Positions 1 to 9,474 of a stretch of DNA of 55,732 bases are shown piece after piece. The DNA is from Streptomyces sp. SM10 (GTDB lineage: Bacteria > Actinomycetota > Actinomycetes > Streptomycetales > Streptomycetaceae). The DNA is taken from positions 1 through 55,732 of the forward strand of contig NZ_NEUF01000057.1 in assembly GCF_002910915.1 (NCBI RefSeq), read 5' to 3'. Position 1 is the stretch's first letter, and each line of letters begins with the position of its first letter. The position numbers were made by a program, and so were the translations under genes. Under the pieces are notes generated by a model. It was not told the origin of the DNA and made no database searches. It saw only the letters and a list, made by a program, of their open reading frames with translations.

Positions 1-186
1 CGGCGGGGCAGGCTTCGCCCGGCTGGCGGGGGCCTGCGGGTCCTGAGCCTGGGCGGGGCCCTGCGTGTGCTCGCCTGCGCCCCCGGGCTCGCCGCCCGTG
101 CCGGGCTGCGCCTTCCCGGGCGTGGCGGAGGCCGCCTCAGGCCTTTCGGGCTGCGGGGCGGCGACTGGCTGGGCCTCGTCTGGCAA
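1..186 (-). CDS. relA: (p)ppGpp synthetase RelA, N-terminal 62 codons only
   Basis: This is the 5' end of a gene that runs off the left edge. It starts at a TTG (184-186) with a GAGGAG ribosome site just upstream, and begins MPDEAQPVAAPQPERPE, which matches the N-terminus I remember for Streptomyces RelA. The visible part is only the low-complexity Ala/Pro/Gln-rich leader that precedes the hydrolase and synthetase domains, so no catalytic residue can be checked. The nearby ATG at 226 is out of frame. The position after secD-secF-apt is the standard actinobacterial order and supports the call. A stem-loop at 280-319 separates it from apt, so it probably has its own promoter in the 168-base gap. 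Confidence 0.82.
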   Translation of the reverse strand, partial: MPDEAQPVAAPQPERPEAASATPGKAQPGTGGEPGGAGEHTQGPAQAQDPQAPASRAKPAPP

Positions 187-279
187 GAGCGCTCCTCGTG
201 CGGATCCGGGCTACCGGAAAGCCCATGGTATCGAGCCCTGGGCAGGTCCTCGCCCGGGGACTGCGGAACCCCTCACAAC

Positions 280-319
280 ACGGGACGGGCACCCGGATGT
301 TCCCGGGTACCCGTCCTGT
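280..319 (-). terminator. stem-loop downstream of apt
   Basis: Two 17-base arms (280-296 and 303-319) pair with two G-U type mismatches around a 6-base loop. It lies 35 bases past the apt stop and before relA, so it could end or attenuate the secDF-apt transcript. No U-run follows, as is common in Streptomyces. Confidence 0.5.
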
Positions 320-354
320 ACGTCCCTACGCGCGCCAGAGCCGCGCGGTGCAGG

Positions 355-912
355 TCAGAGGGTGATCAGAGCCTCCAGCGGGGCATCCCGCAGCCCTGTC
401 TCCAGGCGTCCGCGGCCGGCGAGGAAGCCGAGCTCCATGAGGACCGAGACCCCGGCGACCTGGGCACCGGCCCGCCGGATCAGCTCCAGCGAGGCCTCCG
501 CGGTGCCACCGGTGGCGAGGACGTCGTCGATGACCATGACGCGGTCGTCGACGGACAGGTCCTCGGCGTGGATCTCGATCTCCGCGGTGCCGTACTCCAG
601 CTCGTACGCCTGCCCGAGCGTGGCACCGGGCAGCTTCCCGGCCTTGCGCACGGGCACGAACCCGATCCCTGCCCGGACCGAGACCGGCGCGGCCAGGATG
701 AAACCGCGGGCCTCCAGGCCGACGATCTTCGTGGCCCCGTGGCGTACGCACAGCTCCGCGAACCAGTCCGTGAGCGCGGAGAACGCCACCGGGTCGGCGA
801 GCAGCGGGGTGATGTCCTTGAACAGCACCCCGGGCTTCGGATAGTCCGGTACGTCACGGATCCGGCTGAGCAGCAGCCCCCGGGTCGTGTCGTCGATGTC
901 CGTGCTGGTCAT
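355..912 (-). CDS. apt: adenine phosphoribosyltransferase
   Basis: Converts adenine and PRPP to AMP in purine salvage, in the cytoplasm. The 185-aa product has the type I phosphoribosyltransferase PRPP loop VMVIDDVLATGGT around residues 126-138, and the GLEARGF and PVRKAGKLPG segments typical of bacterial Apt. Its ATG overlaps the secF stop (ATGA, 909-912), so it is translationally coupled to secF. Lying between secDF and relA is the usual arrangement in actinobacteria. The length is normal and nothing looks unusual. Confidence 0.97.
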   Translation of the reverse strand: MTSTDIDDTTRGLLLSRIRDVPDYPKPGVLFKDITPLLADPVAFSALTDWFAELCVRHGATKIVGLEARGFILAAPVSVRAGIGFVPVRKAGKLPGATLGQAYELEYGTAEIEIHAEDLSVDDRVMVIDDVLATGGTAEASLELIRRAGAQVAGVSVLMELGFLAGRGRLETGLRDAPLEALITL

Positions 913-2027
913 CGGCGGTTCCTCGGAGTCCGGCCGTGACCCCCGGGCTGCCGGCGCTGACCGACGACGGCACCGCCGGCACCGGCGGTCTCGCCGTCCT
1001 GGTCAAGGTCGTCGGCACGGTCGTCACGCTCGTCCTCGGCGGACTCGCCCTTGGCCGCTGCCGCGGCGCGCTTGGCGAGGATCCGCTTCTTCAGTGCCTT
1101 TATCTGCGGCTCGCGTTCCTTGAGGTCGGCGACCAGCGGGGTGGCGATGAAGATCGAGGAGTACGCACCGGCGGCGAGACCGACGAAGAGAGACAGCGAG
1201 ATGTCGTTCAGCATGCCGGCGCCGAGGACACCGCCACCGATGAACAGCAGACCGGCGACCGGCAGCAGCGCGACGACAGTGGTGTTGATGGAGCGCACCA
1301 GCGTGCCGTTGATGGAGCGGTTGGCGATCTCGCTGTAGGTCCAGCGGGTCTGCTTGGTGATCCCCTTCGTGCCCTCCTTGAGGCTGTCGAAGACGACGAC
1401 CGTGTCGTAGAGGGAGTAACCGAGGATGGTCAGCAGACCGATCACGGTGCCCGGGGTGACCTCGAAGCCCACGAGGGCGTAGACACCGACGGTGATGGTG
1501 ATGTCGTGGATCAGCGCGACGAGCGCGGCGATGGCCATCCGCCACTCGAAGGCGATGGCCAGGTAGATCACGACGAGGACCATGAAGATGCCGAGGCCCG
1601 CCCAGGCCTTGTTGGCGATCTGCTCGCCCCAGCTGGGGCCGACGAGGTCCGCGTTGATCTTCGCCTCGGGGATGCCGAGGTCCTCGGAGAGCTGGGTCTT
1701 GATCTGGTCGGCCTTGGCGGTGTCGACCTCGGTGATCTGGATCCGGAGCCCGCCGTTGCCGAGCTCCTGGACGATCGCCTCGTGGCCGGAGGCCTCGACC
1801 GCGTCCTCGTGGGCCTGGGAGACGGACACCTTCGCCTTGGTGTCGGTCGTGAAGACGGCACCGCCCTTGAACTCGATGCCCATGTTCAGGCCGCTGACCG
1901 CCAGGCCGAGGATGGCCGTGATGGTGATCAGGATCGAGACGCCGTACCAGATCTTGCGCTTGCCGATGAAGTCGTAACCGACCTCGCCACGGTAGAGCCG
2001 GGCGCCGAGATTGCCGAGTCGCGACAT
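909..2027 (-). CDS. secF: protein translocase subunit SecF
   Basis: Inner part of the SecDF complex, which uses the proton motive force to help pull exported proteins out of the SecYEG channel. The 372-aa protein has a first membrane helix near residues 28-48, an external segment, then five more helices between about 140 and 300, including the family motif GYSLYDTVVVFD. The C-terminus is a charged Ala/Glu/Asp then Gly/Arg-rich tail of roughly 50 residues that looks lineage-specific and disordered. The start lies 1 base after the secD stop, so the two are co-translated. Confidence 0.96.
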   Translation of the reverse strand: MSRLGNLGARLYRGEVGYDFIGKRKIWYGVSILITITAILGLAVSGLNMGIEFKGGAVFTTDTKAKVSVSQAHEDAVEASGHEAIVQELGNGGLRIQITEVDTAKADQIKTQLSEDLGIPEAKINADLVGPSWGEQIANKAWAGLGIFMVLVVIYLAIAFEWRMAIAALVALIHDITITVGVYALVGFEVTPGTVIGLLTILGYSLYDTVVVFDSLKEGTKGITKQTRWTYSEIANRSINGTLVRSINTTVVALLPVAGLLFIGGGVLGAGMLNDISLSLFVGLAAGAYSSIFIATPLVADLKEREPQIKALKKRILAKRAAAAAKGESAEDERDDRADDLDQDGETAGAGGAVVGQRRQPGGHGRTPRNRR

Positions 2028-2028
2028 C

Positions 2029-3783
2029 TCACGCCTCCTTCGGGTGGTCGGTACGGGCGTTGACGCGGCGGGAGCGGCGCAGTGGAGGCTTGGCGCCGAG
2101 CCGCTCCGGGTCCAGGCCGGACCACGGGTGACCGCTGGCGAAGAACTTCGTGCGGGCCATCAGCGTCATGACGGGCTTGGTGAACAGGAAGACCACGACG
2201 ACGTCGAGCAGGGTGGTGAGACCCAGCGTGAACGCGAAGCCCTGGACCTTGCCGACGGTGACGAGGAAGAGCACGGCCGCGGCGAGGAACGACACGAAGT
2301 CCGAGACGAGGATGGTGCGACGGGCCCTGGGCCAGGCGCGCTCGACGGCCGGACGGAGGGTGCGGCCCTCACGGATCTCGTCCCGGATGCGTTCGAAGTA
2401 GACGATGAACGAGTCCGCGGTGATACCGATCGCCACGATGGCACCGCAGACGGCCGGGAGGTTCAGCGCGAAGCCGATGGCCGGGCCGAGCAGGGCCATG
2501 ATCGTGTACGTCAGGATGCCGGAGACCAGCAGGCTGAGGAGCGCGATGAGCGCCAGGCCGCGGTAGTAGGCCACCAGGTAGATGACGACCAGGGCGAGGC
2601 CGATGGCGCCGGCGATGAGACCGGCCTCCAGCTGCTCGCCGCCGAGGGCGGCGGTGACGGTGGTGACCGTGTCCTCGCTGAAGGACAGGGGGAGCGCACC
2701 GTAGGACAGGACGTTGGCCAGGTCCTCCGCGGACTGCTGGGTGAAGCTGCCGGAGATCTCGGCGCTGCCGCTGAGCGTCTGGTTCACCTGGGGTGCGGAG
2801 ACGACCTCTCCGTCGAGGGAGATCGCGAACTGGTTCTGCGGCGACTGCTGCGCCGACAGCTTCTTGGTGATCGTCTGGAACTTCTTGGAGCCCTTGTCGG
2901 TGAACTCCATGGAGACGAGCCAGATGCCGCGCTGCTGGTCGAACTGGGCCTTCGCGTCGTCGACGTCCGTACCGGAGACCTCGGCCGGGCCGAGGAGGTA
3001 CTTGGCGTCACCCTCGGAGCTGCACGCCACCGTGGGGTCCTCGGGCTTGACGCCGTCGCCGGCCTTGGCACGGGCGGCCTTGTCGGAACAGTCCAGCGAG
3101 GTGAACTTCTTCTCGAGCGCCGCGGTGGCGGGGTCGGGCGTCCCGGTCGCCGCCGGGGTCTTCGACGCGTCCGCGTCGCCCGAGGTGGTGGGCTTCGGCG
3201 TGGCGTCCTTCAGGGCGTCGGTGACGGCACGGCCCTGGGTGGTGGCACTCGCCGAAGGCGTCGTCTTCGGGTCCGAGGCGGTCTCCGGGTCGCTCGCCTT
3301 CGCACTGGGCGTGGCGCTCGGCTTCCCGGACCCGCTCGCGGACGGACTCGGAGACCCTTCGGGCGTCGGCCCGCCGTCGGTGACGGTGAGCACGGGCCGG
3401 AAGTAGAGCTGCGCGGTCGTGCCGACCTGCTCCCGGGCCTGCTTCGAATTCGTCCCCTTGGGGATGTTGACGATGATGTTCGATGCGCCCTGGGTCTGAA
3501 CCTCGGCCTCGGAGACACCCAGACCATTGACACGGCGTTCGATGATGCTGACCGCGGTGTTCATGTTGGTCTCGTTGATCGCGTCAGGCTTGCCGGGCTG
3601 GCTCTTCGCCTTGAGCGTGATCGATGTGCCGCCGGCCAGGTCGATGCCGAGCCGGGGCGTGGTGTGACCGGACAGGAACATCCCGCCGGTCAGGGCGACC
3701 ATGGCGATCAGGATCAGTGCCAGGGCACGGCCCGGCCTGCCCTGTCCACCGGCTGAGCCCCGGCCTTTCTTCGGTGCTGCCAC
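2029..3783 (-). CDS. secD: protein translocase subunit SecD
   Basis: Partner of SecF in late protein export. The 584-aa protein has an N-terminal helix (about 20-40), the motif LGIDLAGGTSITL, a large external P1 region, and a C-terminal bundle of helices with AIGITADSFIVYFERI. Unusual is a Ser/Thr/Pro/Ala-rich low-complexity insert around residues 130-235 inside the external domain, longer than in E. coli or Bacillus SecD. The start chosen is the GTG at 3781-3783. A strong stem-loop lies between yajC and this gene, so part of its expression may be independent of yajC. Confidence 0.95.
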   Translation of the reverse strand: MAAPKKGRGSAGGQGRPGRALALILIAMVALTGGMFLSGHTTPRLGIDLAGGTSITLKAKSQPGKPDAINETNMNTAVSIIERRVNGLGVSEAEVQTQGASNIIVNIPKGTNSKQAREQVGTTAQLYFRPVLTVTDGGPTPEGSPSPSASGSGKPSATPSAKASDPETASDPKTTPSASATTQGRAVTDALKDATPKPTTSGDADASKTPAATGTPDPATAALEKKFTSLDCSDKAARAKAGDGVKPEDPTVACSSEGDAKYLLGPAEVSGTDVDDAKAQFDQQRGIWLVSMEFTDKGSKKFQTITKKLSAQQSPQNQFAISLDGEVVSAPQVNQTLSGSAEISGSFTQQSAEDLANVLSYGALPLSFSEDTVTTVTAALGGEQLEAGLIAGAIGLALVVIYLVAYYRGLALIALLSLLVSGILTYTIMALLGPAIGFALNLPAVCGAIVAIGITADSFIVYFERIRDEIREGRTLRPAVERAWPRARRTILVSDFVSFLAAAVLFLVTVGKVQGFAFTLGLTTLLDVVVVFLFTKPVMTLMARTKFFASGHPWSGLDPERLGAKPPLRRSRRVNARTDHPKEA

Positions 3784-3885
3784 CTTTTCGTTTCTCCCTG
3801 TCCAACCGCCCCGCGCCGGGTACGCGCCCGAGCGGCCACGAAGTGTTGTGGGGACCCGCCCCCGCAGAAGACCGCACGGCCCGTG

Positions 3886-3917
3886 AGACGCCGGACACCC
3901 ACGGGTGTCCGGCGTCT
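3886..3917 (-). terminator. stem-loop between yajC and secD
   Basis: An almost perfect 14-15 bp inverted repeat with a very short loop begins 13 bases past the yajC stop. On the minus strand it follows yajC and precedes secD by about 100 bases. It may terminate or attenuate transcription, or protect an mRNA end. Confidence 0.6.
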
Positions 3918-3930
3918 CTGGGTCGTGGAA

Positions 3931-4407
3931 CTACTTCGCGTCGCCCTCGCCGTCGGCCTTGGCGTCCTTGGCCTCGGAGGCCTTGACCTCGGAGCCCTCG
4001 GTCTCGACGTCGTCCTCGGCCTTCTTGCCCAGGTCGATCTTCGCGCCATCGTCGTCCGCCGAGTCACCCTCGGTGAGCGAGGAGGCGTCGTCGGGCACGA
4101 CCGTGTCGTCGCCCACGAGCTCCTCGTCGCCGTGGACGATGCGGTTGTACTCCGCGTCGTCCAGGACCGCGCCGATGGAGTTCTTGGCGTAGACGGCGTG
4201 GACGCCGGGCGCGACCTCGAGGATGACCGTGTCGTCCTGGATCTCCTTGACGGTGGCGTACATGCCCCCGATCGTCCTGACGCCGGTGCCGGGCTGCATG
4301 TCGTTGCGCATCTGCGCAGCCGCCTGCTGCTTCTTCTTGGCGGACCGGGTCATCAGGAACATGGCCCCGATGAGCACGATGAAGGGGAGGAGGGTCACGA
4401 GACTCAC
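3931..4407 (-). CDS. yajC: preprotein translocase accessory subunit YajC
   Basis: Small membrane protein of the SecDF-YajC holotranslocon. One N-terminal helix (VTLLPFIVLIGAMFLM) is followed by basic residues (RSAKKKQQ), then the conserved cytoplasmic domain with a TIGGMYATV segment and the hydrophobic core DTVILEVAPG. The last 60 residues are very acidic and repetitive and probably disordered. I chose the GTG at 4405-4407 (VSLVTLLPF) because AAGGAAG lies upstream and the helix then starts at once; an in-frame start at 4434 would add nine residues. Confidence 0.92.
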   Translation of the reverse strand: MSLVTLLPFIVLIGAMFLMTRSAKKKQQAAAQMRNDMQPGTGVRTIGGMYATVKEIQDDTVILEVAPGVHAVYAKNSIGAVLDDAEYNRIVHGDEELVGDDTVVPDDASSLTEGDSADDDGAKIDLGKKAEDDVETEGSEVKASEAKDAKADGEGDAK

Positions 4408-4576
4408 GGGACGGAACTTCCTTCGCACGACCACGCGGGATTCACGAGGCCTGGTCTACGGGGGTGGGTACACCGACCCTGTAAGGGCGGCATCGGCGGA
4501 GTCTAAGCGAGTCCGCATCGTTGGAACAACGTCCAGCATGGCACCGACGTTCCCCTGCTGGCCAACCCGTCCTTCG

Positions 4577-5662
4577 TCACGCCCCGAAGAGGCCCTGTTG
4601 TCCCTTTACGCCGTGCTGCGGAGGCACCAGTCCGAGGTGCGCCCAGGCGGCGGGGGTGGCGACCCTGCCCCGCGGCGTCCTCGCGAGCAGGCCCTCCCGC
4701 ACGAGGAAGGGCTCGGCGACCTCCTCGACCGTCTCGCGCTCCTCCCCCACGGCGACCGCGAGGGTGGAGAGGCCGACGGGGCCGCCGCCGAAGAGCTTCA
4801 GCAGGGCGCCGAGCACCGCGCGGTCCAGCCGGTCGAGCCCGCGGGCGTCGACCTCGTAGACGCGCAGGGCGGCGGCGGCGATGTCCCTGTCGATCCGGCC
4901 CTCGGCCTTGACCTGGGCGTAGTCACGGACACGGCGCAGCAGACGGTTGGCGATACGGGGCGTGCCCCGGGAGCGTCCGGCGATCTCGGCCGCCCCGGCT
5001 GTGTCTATGGCCACGTCGAGCAGGCCGGCGGAGCGGTGGATGACCCGCTCCAGCTCGGTGGGGGCGTAGAACTCCATGTGCCCGGTGAAGCCGAAGCGGT
5101 CGCGCAGCGGGGGCGGCAGCAGCCCGGCCCTGGTGGTGGCTCCGACCAGGGTGAACGGTGGGAGCTCCAGGGGGATGGCCGTGGCGCCGGGGCCCTTGCC
5201 GACGATGACGTCGACGCGGAAGTCCTCCATCGCCATGTAGAGCATCTCCTCGGCGGGCCGCGACATGCGGTGGATCTCGTCGAGGAAGAGGACTTCACCC
5301 TCCTGGAGGGACGAGAGGATCGCCGCGAGGTCTCCGGCGTGCTGGATCGCGGGGCCCGAGGTGATGCGGATCGGCGCTCCCATCTCCGCCGCGATGATCA
5401 TGGAGAGGGTCGTCTTGCCGAGGCCGGGGGCGCCGGAGAGCAGGACGTGGTCGGCGGTGGCGCCCCGGGCGCGGGCGGCCTTGAGCACCAGGTCGAGCTG
5501 TTCGCGGACCTTCTCCTGGCCGACGAATTCATGCAGGTCCTTCGGGCGCAGGGCGGCCTCGACGGCGGTGTCCTCGCCGTCGGCGCCCGCGTCGACGAGG
5601 CGGTCGTCCAGCCGCTCGTCCTCGAGGTCGCCGGTGTCGGTCCCGGTCTCGTCCCAGTTCAT
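4577..5662 (-). CDS. ruvB: Holliday junction branch migration ATPase RuvB
   Basis: Hexameric AAA+ motor that drives branch migration of Holliday junctions with RuvA. The 361-aa product shows Walker [10 protein letters not shown], Walker B LFLDEIHR, sensor 1 GATTRAG and the C-terminal winged-helix region (RTPRGRVAT). An acidic N-terminal extension of about 20 residues precedes the family core at [12 protein letters not shown], common in actinobacteria. Gene order ruvC-ruvA-ruvB is standard; an 80-base gap follows ruvA. Confidence 0.97.
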   Translation of the reverse strand: MNWDETGTDTGDLEDERLDDRLVDAGADGEDTAVEAALRPKDLHEFVGQEKVREQLDLVLKAARARGATADHVLLSGAPGLGKTTLSMIIAAEMGAPIRITSGPAIQHAGDLAAILSSLQEGEVLFLDEIHRMSRPAEEMLYMAMEDFRVDVIVGKGPGATAIPLELPPFTLVGATTRAGLLPPPLRDRFGFTGHMEFYAPTELERVIHRSAGLLDVAIDTAGAAEIAGRSRGTPRIANRLLRRVRDYAQVKAEGRIDRDIAAAALRVYEVDARGLDRLDRAVLGALLKLFGGGPVGLSTLAVAVGEERETVEEVAEPFLVREGLLARTPRGRVATPAAWAHLGLVPPQHGVKGQQGLFGA

Positions 5663-5742
5663 CTCGTCAGTCCCGCCTCGGGTGTTTCGGTGCCGGTCCG
5701 TGCGGTGTTCCGGACGGCGTACGGGGGCGTGGGGCCCCGGGG

Positions 5743-6369
5743 TCAGCGTGCGCGGTTGAGTGTCTGCAGGGCCGCGCGCAGGAGCTGCGGCACGGGGGCC
5801 TGGCCGCCGTCGGCGATCGCGGCCTCGGCCTGCGGTGCCACGGCGCTCACCGCCTCGTCGGCCTCGCGGGTGGCATAGCCGAGGCCGATCAGGGCGGCCT
5901 GCAGCTGGTCCCGCCAGGAGGTGCTGACCGCGGTGCCGATGGCCTGCTGGCCGATGTGCGCGCCGACCGGTTCGCCGAGCCGGTCCTTGAGCTCGAGGAG
6001 GAGCTTCTGGGCGCCCTTCTTGCCGATGCCGGACACCGCGGTGAGCGCCTTCTCGTCGCCGGTGGCGACGGCGATGCGCAGGGCGTCCGGGCTGTGGGTG
6101 GCCAGCATGGCCTGGGCGAGCCGGGGGCCCACGCCGCTGGCGGTCTGGAGCAGCTCGAAGACCTGCCGCTCGTCGTCGTCGGCGAAGCCGTAGAGGGTGA
6201 GCGAGTCCTCACGGACGATCAGGGAGGTGGCGAGTCTGGCCTCCTTGCCGATCCGCAGACCGGCGAGGGTGTCCGGGGTGCACTGGACGGCCATGCCGAT
6301 GCCGCCGACCTCGATCACGGCCGTGGCCGGGGCGAGGGCGGCCACCGGGCCGGAGACGAAGGCGATCAT
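5743..6369 (-). CDS. ruvA: Holliday junction DNA helicase subunit RuvA
   Basis: Tetrameric junction-binding protein that loads RuvB. The true start is the ATG at 6367-6369 (MIAFVSGPV), which overlaps the ruvC stop as ATGA, giving 208 aa. The OB-fold N-terminus, the two helix-hairpin-helix segments ([15 protein letters not shown] and [15 protein letters not shown]) and the C-terminal RuvB-binding helix bundle are all visible. The reading frame stays open far upstream through ruvC, but that extension is shadow coding. Confidence 0.96.
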   Translation of the reverse strand: MIAFVSGPVAALAPATAVIEVGGIGMAVQCTPDTLAGLRIGKEARLATSLIVREDSLTLYGFADDDERQVFELLQTASGVGPRLAQAMLATHSPDALRIAVATGDEKALTAVSGIGKKGAQKLLLELKDRLGEPVGAHIGQQAIGTAVSTSWRDQLQAALIGLGYATREADEAVSAVAPQAEAAIADGGQAPVPQLLRAALQTLNRAR

Positions 6370-6899
6370 GCGGTACGGCCTTTCAGCGTGCGGTGGGCGG
6401 CGACGGCCTGCTGCAGTCGGTTCTGCGCGGGTGCGCGCCAGATGTGGCAGATGGCGAGGGCGAGGGCGTCTGCGGCGTCGGCGGGTTTCGGCGGCGCGTC
6501 GAGCCGCAGCAGCCGGGTCACCATCGCCCCGACCTGGGCCTTGTCCGCGCGCCCGGACCCGGTGACGGCGGCCTTGACCTCGCTGGGGGTGTGGAGGGCG
6601 ACGGGGATGCCCCGGCGGGAGGCGCAGAGCATGGCGACGGCGCTGGCCTGCGCGGTGCCCATCACCGTGCGTACGTTGTGCTGGGCGAACACCCGCTCCA
6701 CCGCGACGTATTCGGGCCGGTGCTCGTCGAGCCACCGCTCGATGCCCTGCTCGATGGCGAGGAGCCGGTGGCCGAGCTCCGCGTCGGAAGGGGTCCGCAC
6801 GACGCCGACGCCGATCATGGTGAGCGGCCGGCCGGCGACTCCCTCGACGACTCCGACACCGCACCGGGTCAGCCCCGGGTCCACGCCCAGCACCCGCAT
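6366..6899 (-). CDS. ruvC: Holliday junction endonuclease RuvC
   Basis: Resolves Holliday junctions by paired incision. The 177-aa product has the RNase H-like acidic residues expected: D7 in [10 protein letters not shown], the glutamate in [11 protein letters not shown] and the aspartates in [12 protein letters not shown] near residue 140. Length is typical. It is the first gene of ruvCAB; the 119-base gap to the YebC gene holds a strong stem-loop, so ruvCAB probably has its own promoter. Confidence 0.96.
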   Translation of the reverse strand: MRVLGVDPGLTRCGVGVVEGVAGRPLTMIGVGVVRTPSDAELGHRLLAIEQGIERWLDEHRPEYVAVERVFAQHNVRTVMGTAQASAVAMLCASRRGIPVALHTPSEVKAAVTGSGRADKAQVGAMVTRLLRLDAPPKPADAADALALAICHIWRAPAQNRLQQAVAAHRTLKGRTA

Positions 6900-6962
6900 G
6901 AGTGAGCCCCCTCCGCCGCTCGGTCATCTGTTCCCGCAGGCTATCGGCTACCGCTGACAATG

Positions 6963-6998
6963 CGACGGGCCGACGGGGTGTGTCCCGTCGGCCCGTCG
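6963..6998 (-). terminator. terminator of the YebC-family gene
   Basis: Perfect 15 bp inverted repeat (6963-6977 with 6984-6998) and a 6-base GTGTGT loop, 21 bases past the YebC stop and before ruvC. Confidence 0.7.
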
Positions 6999-7018
6999 GC
7001 GTACCGCGTGCCGTCGCC

Positions 7019-7771
7019 TCAGGCGTCGACCTTCTCCATGACCTCGTCGGAGACGTCGAAGTTGGCGAAGACGTTCTGCACGTCGTCGCTGTCCTCCAGC
7101 GCGTCGATCAGCTTGAAGATCTTCCGCGCGCCCTCTTCCTCCAGCTCGACCTGCATGGTCGGGACGAAGTTGGCCTCGGCCGAGTCGTAGTCGATACCGG
7201 CGTCCTGCAGCGCGGTGCGGACCGCGACCATGTCGGTGGCCTCGCTGAGCACCTCGAACGTGTCACCGAGGTCGTTGACCTCCTCGGCACCCGCGTCGAG
7301 CACCGCACCGAGGACGTCGTCCTCGGACAGCTCACCCTTGGGGACGATCACGACACCCTTGCGGTTGAACAGGTACGAGACCGAGCCCGGGTCCGCCATC
7401 GATCCGCCGTTGCGGGTCATGGCGACACGGACGTCGGAGGCGGCACGGTTGCGGTTGTCGGTCAGGCACTCGATGAGCACCGCGACGCCGTTCGGGCCGT
7501 AACCCTCGTACATGATCGTCTCGTAGTCGGCGCCACCGGCCTCGAGGCCGGCGCCGCGCTTGACCGCCGAGTCGATGTTCTTGTTCGGGACGGAGCTCTT
7601 CTTGGCCTTCTGGATGGCGTCGAAGAGGGTCGGGTTGCCGGACACGTCGGCGCCGCCCGTGCGGGCCGCGACCTCGATGTTCTTGATCATCTTCGCGAAG
7701 AGCTTGCCGCGCTTGGCGTCGATCACGGCCTTCTTGTGCTTCGTCGTAGCCCATTTAGAGTGGCCGGACAT
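7019..7771 (-). CDS. YebC/PmpR family protein
   Basis: Member of the YebC/PmpR family, described in different bacteria as a DNA-binding regulator or as a factor relieving ribosome stalling. The 250-aa protein begins [14 protein letters not shown], the family signature, then [10 protein letters not shown] and a long acidic alpha/beta C-terminal region. I used the ATG at 7769-7771 rather than the in-frame start eight codons earlier because the signature begins there. It lies beside ruvCAB as in most bacteria. Which of the two roles applies here cannot be told from sequence. Confidence 0.93.
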   Translation of the reverse strand: MSGHSKWATTKHKKAVIDAKRGKLFAKMIKNIEVAARTGGADVSGNPTLFDAIQKAKKSSVPNKNIDSAVKRGAGLEAGGADYETIMYEGYGPNGVAVLIECLTDNRNRAASDVRVAMTRNGGSMADPGSVSYLFNRKGVVIVPKGELSEDDVLGAVLDAGAEEVNDLGDTFEVLSEATDMVAVRTALQDAGIDYDSAEANFVPTMQVELEEEGARKIFKLIDALEDSDDVQNVFANFDVSDEVMEKVDA

Positions 7772-7832
7772 CTGCCTTCTCCTTCGCGTCACCAAAATCG
7801 ATCCGAACCCGAGAGATCCTACCGGGATCGGA

Positions 7833-8426
7833 TCAGCCCACGGCGCGCACCATGTCGGTGAAGAGCGCGTGCACCCGGTGGTCCCCGGTCAGCTCTGGGT
7901 GGAACGACGTGGCCAAGGCGTTTCCCTGGCGTACGGCCACGATATGGCCGCCGTGCACCGCGACGACCTCCGCGCTCGCGCCGACCGACTCGACCCAGGG
8001 GGCCCGGATGAAGACTCCCTCGACGGGTCCGCCGGGTACGCCCTCGACCTCGACGGCCGCCTCGAAGGACTCGTTCTGCCGCCCGAAGGCGTTTCGGCGC
8101 ACGATCATGTCGATGCCTCCGACCGTCTCCTGGCCGGAGCGCGGGTCGAGGATCTTGTCGGCGAGCAGGATCATTCCGGCGCAGGTGCCGTAGACCGGCA
8201 TCCCGGCGGCGATACGCTCGCGCAGCGGTTCGAGCATGCCGAAGAGCGCGGCCAGCTTGGACATCGTGGTGGACTCGCCACCGGGGATGACGAGCCCGTC
8301 GACCTCGGCGAGCTCCTCGGGCCGCCGGACCGGCCTGGCCACGGCGTCCGCCGAGGCCAGGGCGATCAGGTGTTCCCGTACGTCGCCCTGGAGAGCCAGG
8401 ACTCCGATGACAGGCGTGTCGGTCAT
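7833..8426 (-). CDS. pdxT: pyridoxal 5'-phosphate synthase glutaminase subunit
   Basis: Releases ammonia from glutamine for PdxS in the deoxyxylulose-independent route to vitamin B6. The 197-aa class I glutaminase has [11 protein letters not shown], the nucleophile in [10 protein letters not shown] and the catalytic His/Glu in SFHPEL near the C-terminus. The start is the ATG at 8424-8426, only 5 bases after the pdxS stop, so the two subunits are made together. Confidence 0.96.
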   Translation of the reverse strand: MTDTPVIGVLALQGDVREHLIALASADAVARPVRRPEELAEVDGLVIPGGESTTMSKLAALFGMLEPLRERIAAGMPVYGTCAGMILLADKILDPRSGQETVGGIDMIVRRNAFGRQNESFEAAVEVEGVPGGPVEGVFIRAPWVESVGASAEVVAVHGGHIVAVRQGNALATSFHPELTGDHRVHALFTDMVRAVG

Positions 8427-8431
8427 CGGGA

Positions 8432-9352
8432 CTACCAGCCGCGGTTGGCGTAGCGCTCGCCCTCGGGGAGCGTGTCGCAGTTGATGCCGACCATGGCCTC
8501 GCCCAGGTTGCGCGAGGCGTCCGCGATGATCTTCGGGTCGTCGTAGAAGGTGGTGGCCTTCACGATGGCGGCGGCGCGCTTGGCCGGGTCGCCCGACTTG
8601 AAGATGCCGGAGCCGACGAAGACGCCCTCGGCGCCGAGCTGGCGCATCAGAGCCGCGTCCGCGGGGGTCGCGACGCCGCCGGCCGAGAACAGGACGACGG
8701 GCAGCCTGCCGAGTTCGGAGACCTCCTTGACCAGCTCGTAGGGGGCGCGGAGCTCCTTGGCGGCGGCGTACAGCTCGTTGTTGTCGTAGCCGCGCAGCCG
8801 GGCGATCTCGTTCTTGATCTGGCGCAGGTGACGGACGGCCTCGACGACGTTGCCCGTTCCGGCCTCGCCCTTCGAGCGGATCATCGCGGCGCCCTCGGCG
8901 ATACGGCGCAGGGCCTCGCCCAGGTTGGTGGCGCCACAGACGAAGGGGGTGGTGAAGGCGAACTTGTCGCTGTGGTTGACCTCGTCGGCCGGGGTGAGGA
9001 CCTCGGACTCGTCGATGTAGTCGACGCCGAGGGACTGGAGCACCTGGGCCTCGACGAAGTGGCCGATGCGGGACTTGGCCATGACGGGGATGGAGACGGC
9101 CTCGATGATCTCCTCGATCATGTTGGGGTCGGACATCCGGGCCACGCCGCCGTCCTTGCGGATGTCGGCCGGCACCCGCTCCAGGGCCATGACGGCCACG
9201 GCGCCCGCGTCCTCGGCGATCTTCGCCTGCTCGGCGTTGACGACGTCCATGATCACGCCGCCCTTGAGCTGCTCGGCCATGCCGCGCTTGACGCGGGCGG
9301 TGCCGGTGGCCGGGGCCTCGGTGGACTGCGGGGTGCTGGGAAGCGTGGACAC
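8432..9352 (-). CDS. pdxS: pyridoxal 5'-phosphate synthase lyase subunit
   Basis: Makes PLP from ribose 5-phosphate, glyceraldehyde 3-phosphate and ammonia supplied by PdxT, as a 12-mer barrel complex. The 306-aa TIM-barrel protein shows [20 protein letters not shown], the [11 protein letters not shown] segment carrying an active-site lysine, and the phosphate-binding [13 protein letters not shown] region. About 20 extra residues precede the conserved [12 protein letters not shown], as usual in streptomycetes. The 122-base gap upstream should hold the pdxST promoter. Confidence 0.97.
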   Translation of the reverse strand: MSTLPSTPQSTEAPATGTARVKRGMAEQLKGGVIMDVVNAEQAKIAEDAGAVAVMALERVPADIRKDGGVARMSDPNMIEEIIEAVSIPVMAKSRIGHFVEAQVLQSLGVDYIDESEVLTPADEVNHSDKFAFTTPFVCGATNLGEALRRIAEGAAMIRSKGEAGTGNVVEAVRHLRQIKNEIARLRGYDNNELYAAAKELRAPYELVKEVSELGRLPVVLFSAGGVATPADAALMRQLGAEGVFVGSGIFKSGDPAKRAAAIVKATTFYDDPKIIADASRNLGEAMVGINCDTLPEGERYANRGW

Positions 9353-9474
9353 GGATCGACCTCACTGGGGTGAAAAGACACTGGATGCTGCAGACCTGAG
9401 CAAACGCCCCGGGAGCGGTCCACAGCAAGGGCCAATGAACACCCCGTGGATCGTTCTGTGCCCCGCGCCCCTAC

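Noticed and set aside
5743..6960. A 405-codon frame starting upstream of ruvA
   Set aside because: The extension is the antisense-free shadow of ruvC; the ATGA overlap with ruvC gives the right start.
7833..9428. A 531-codon frame ending in pdxT
   Set aside because: Residues before [10 protein letters not shown] are a shadow frame of pdxS; a pdxS-pdxT fusion is not supported because pdxS lies in another frame.
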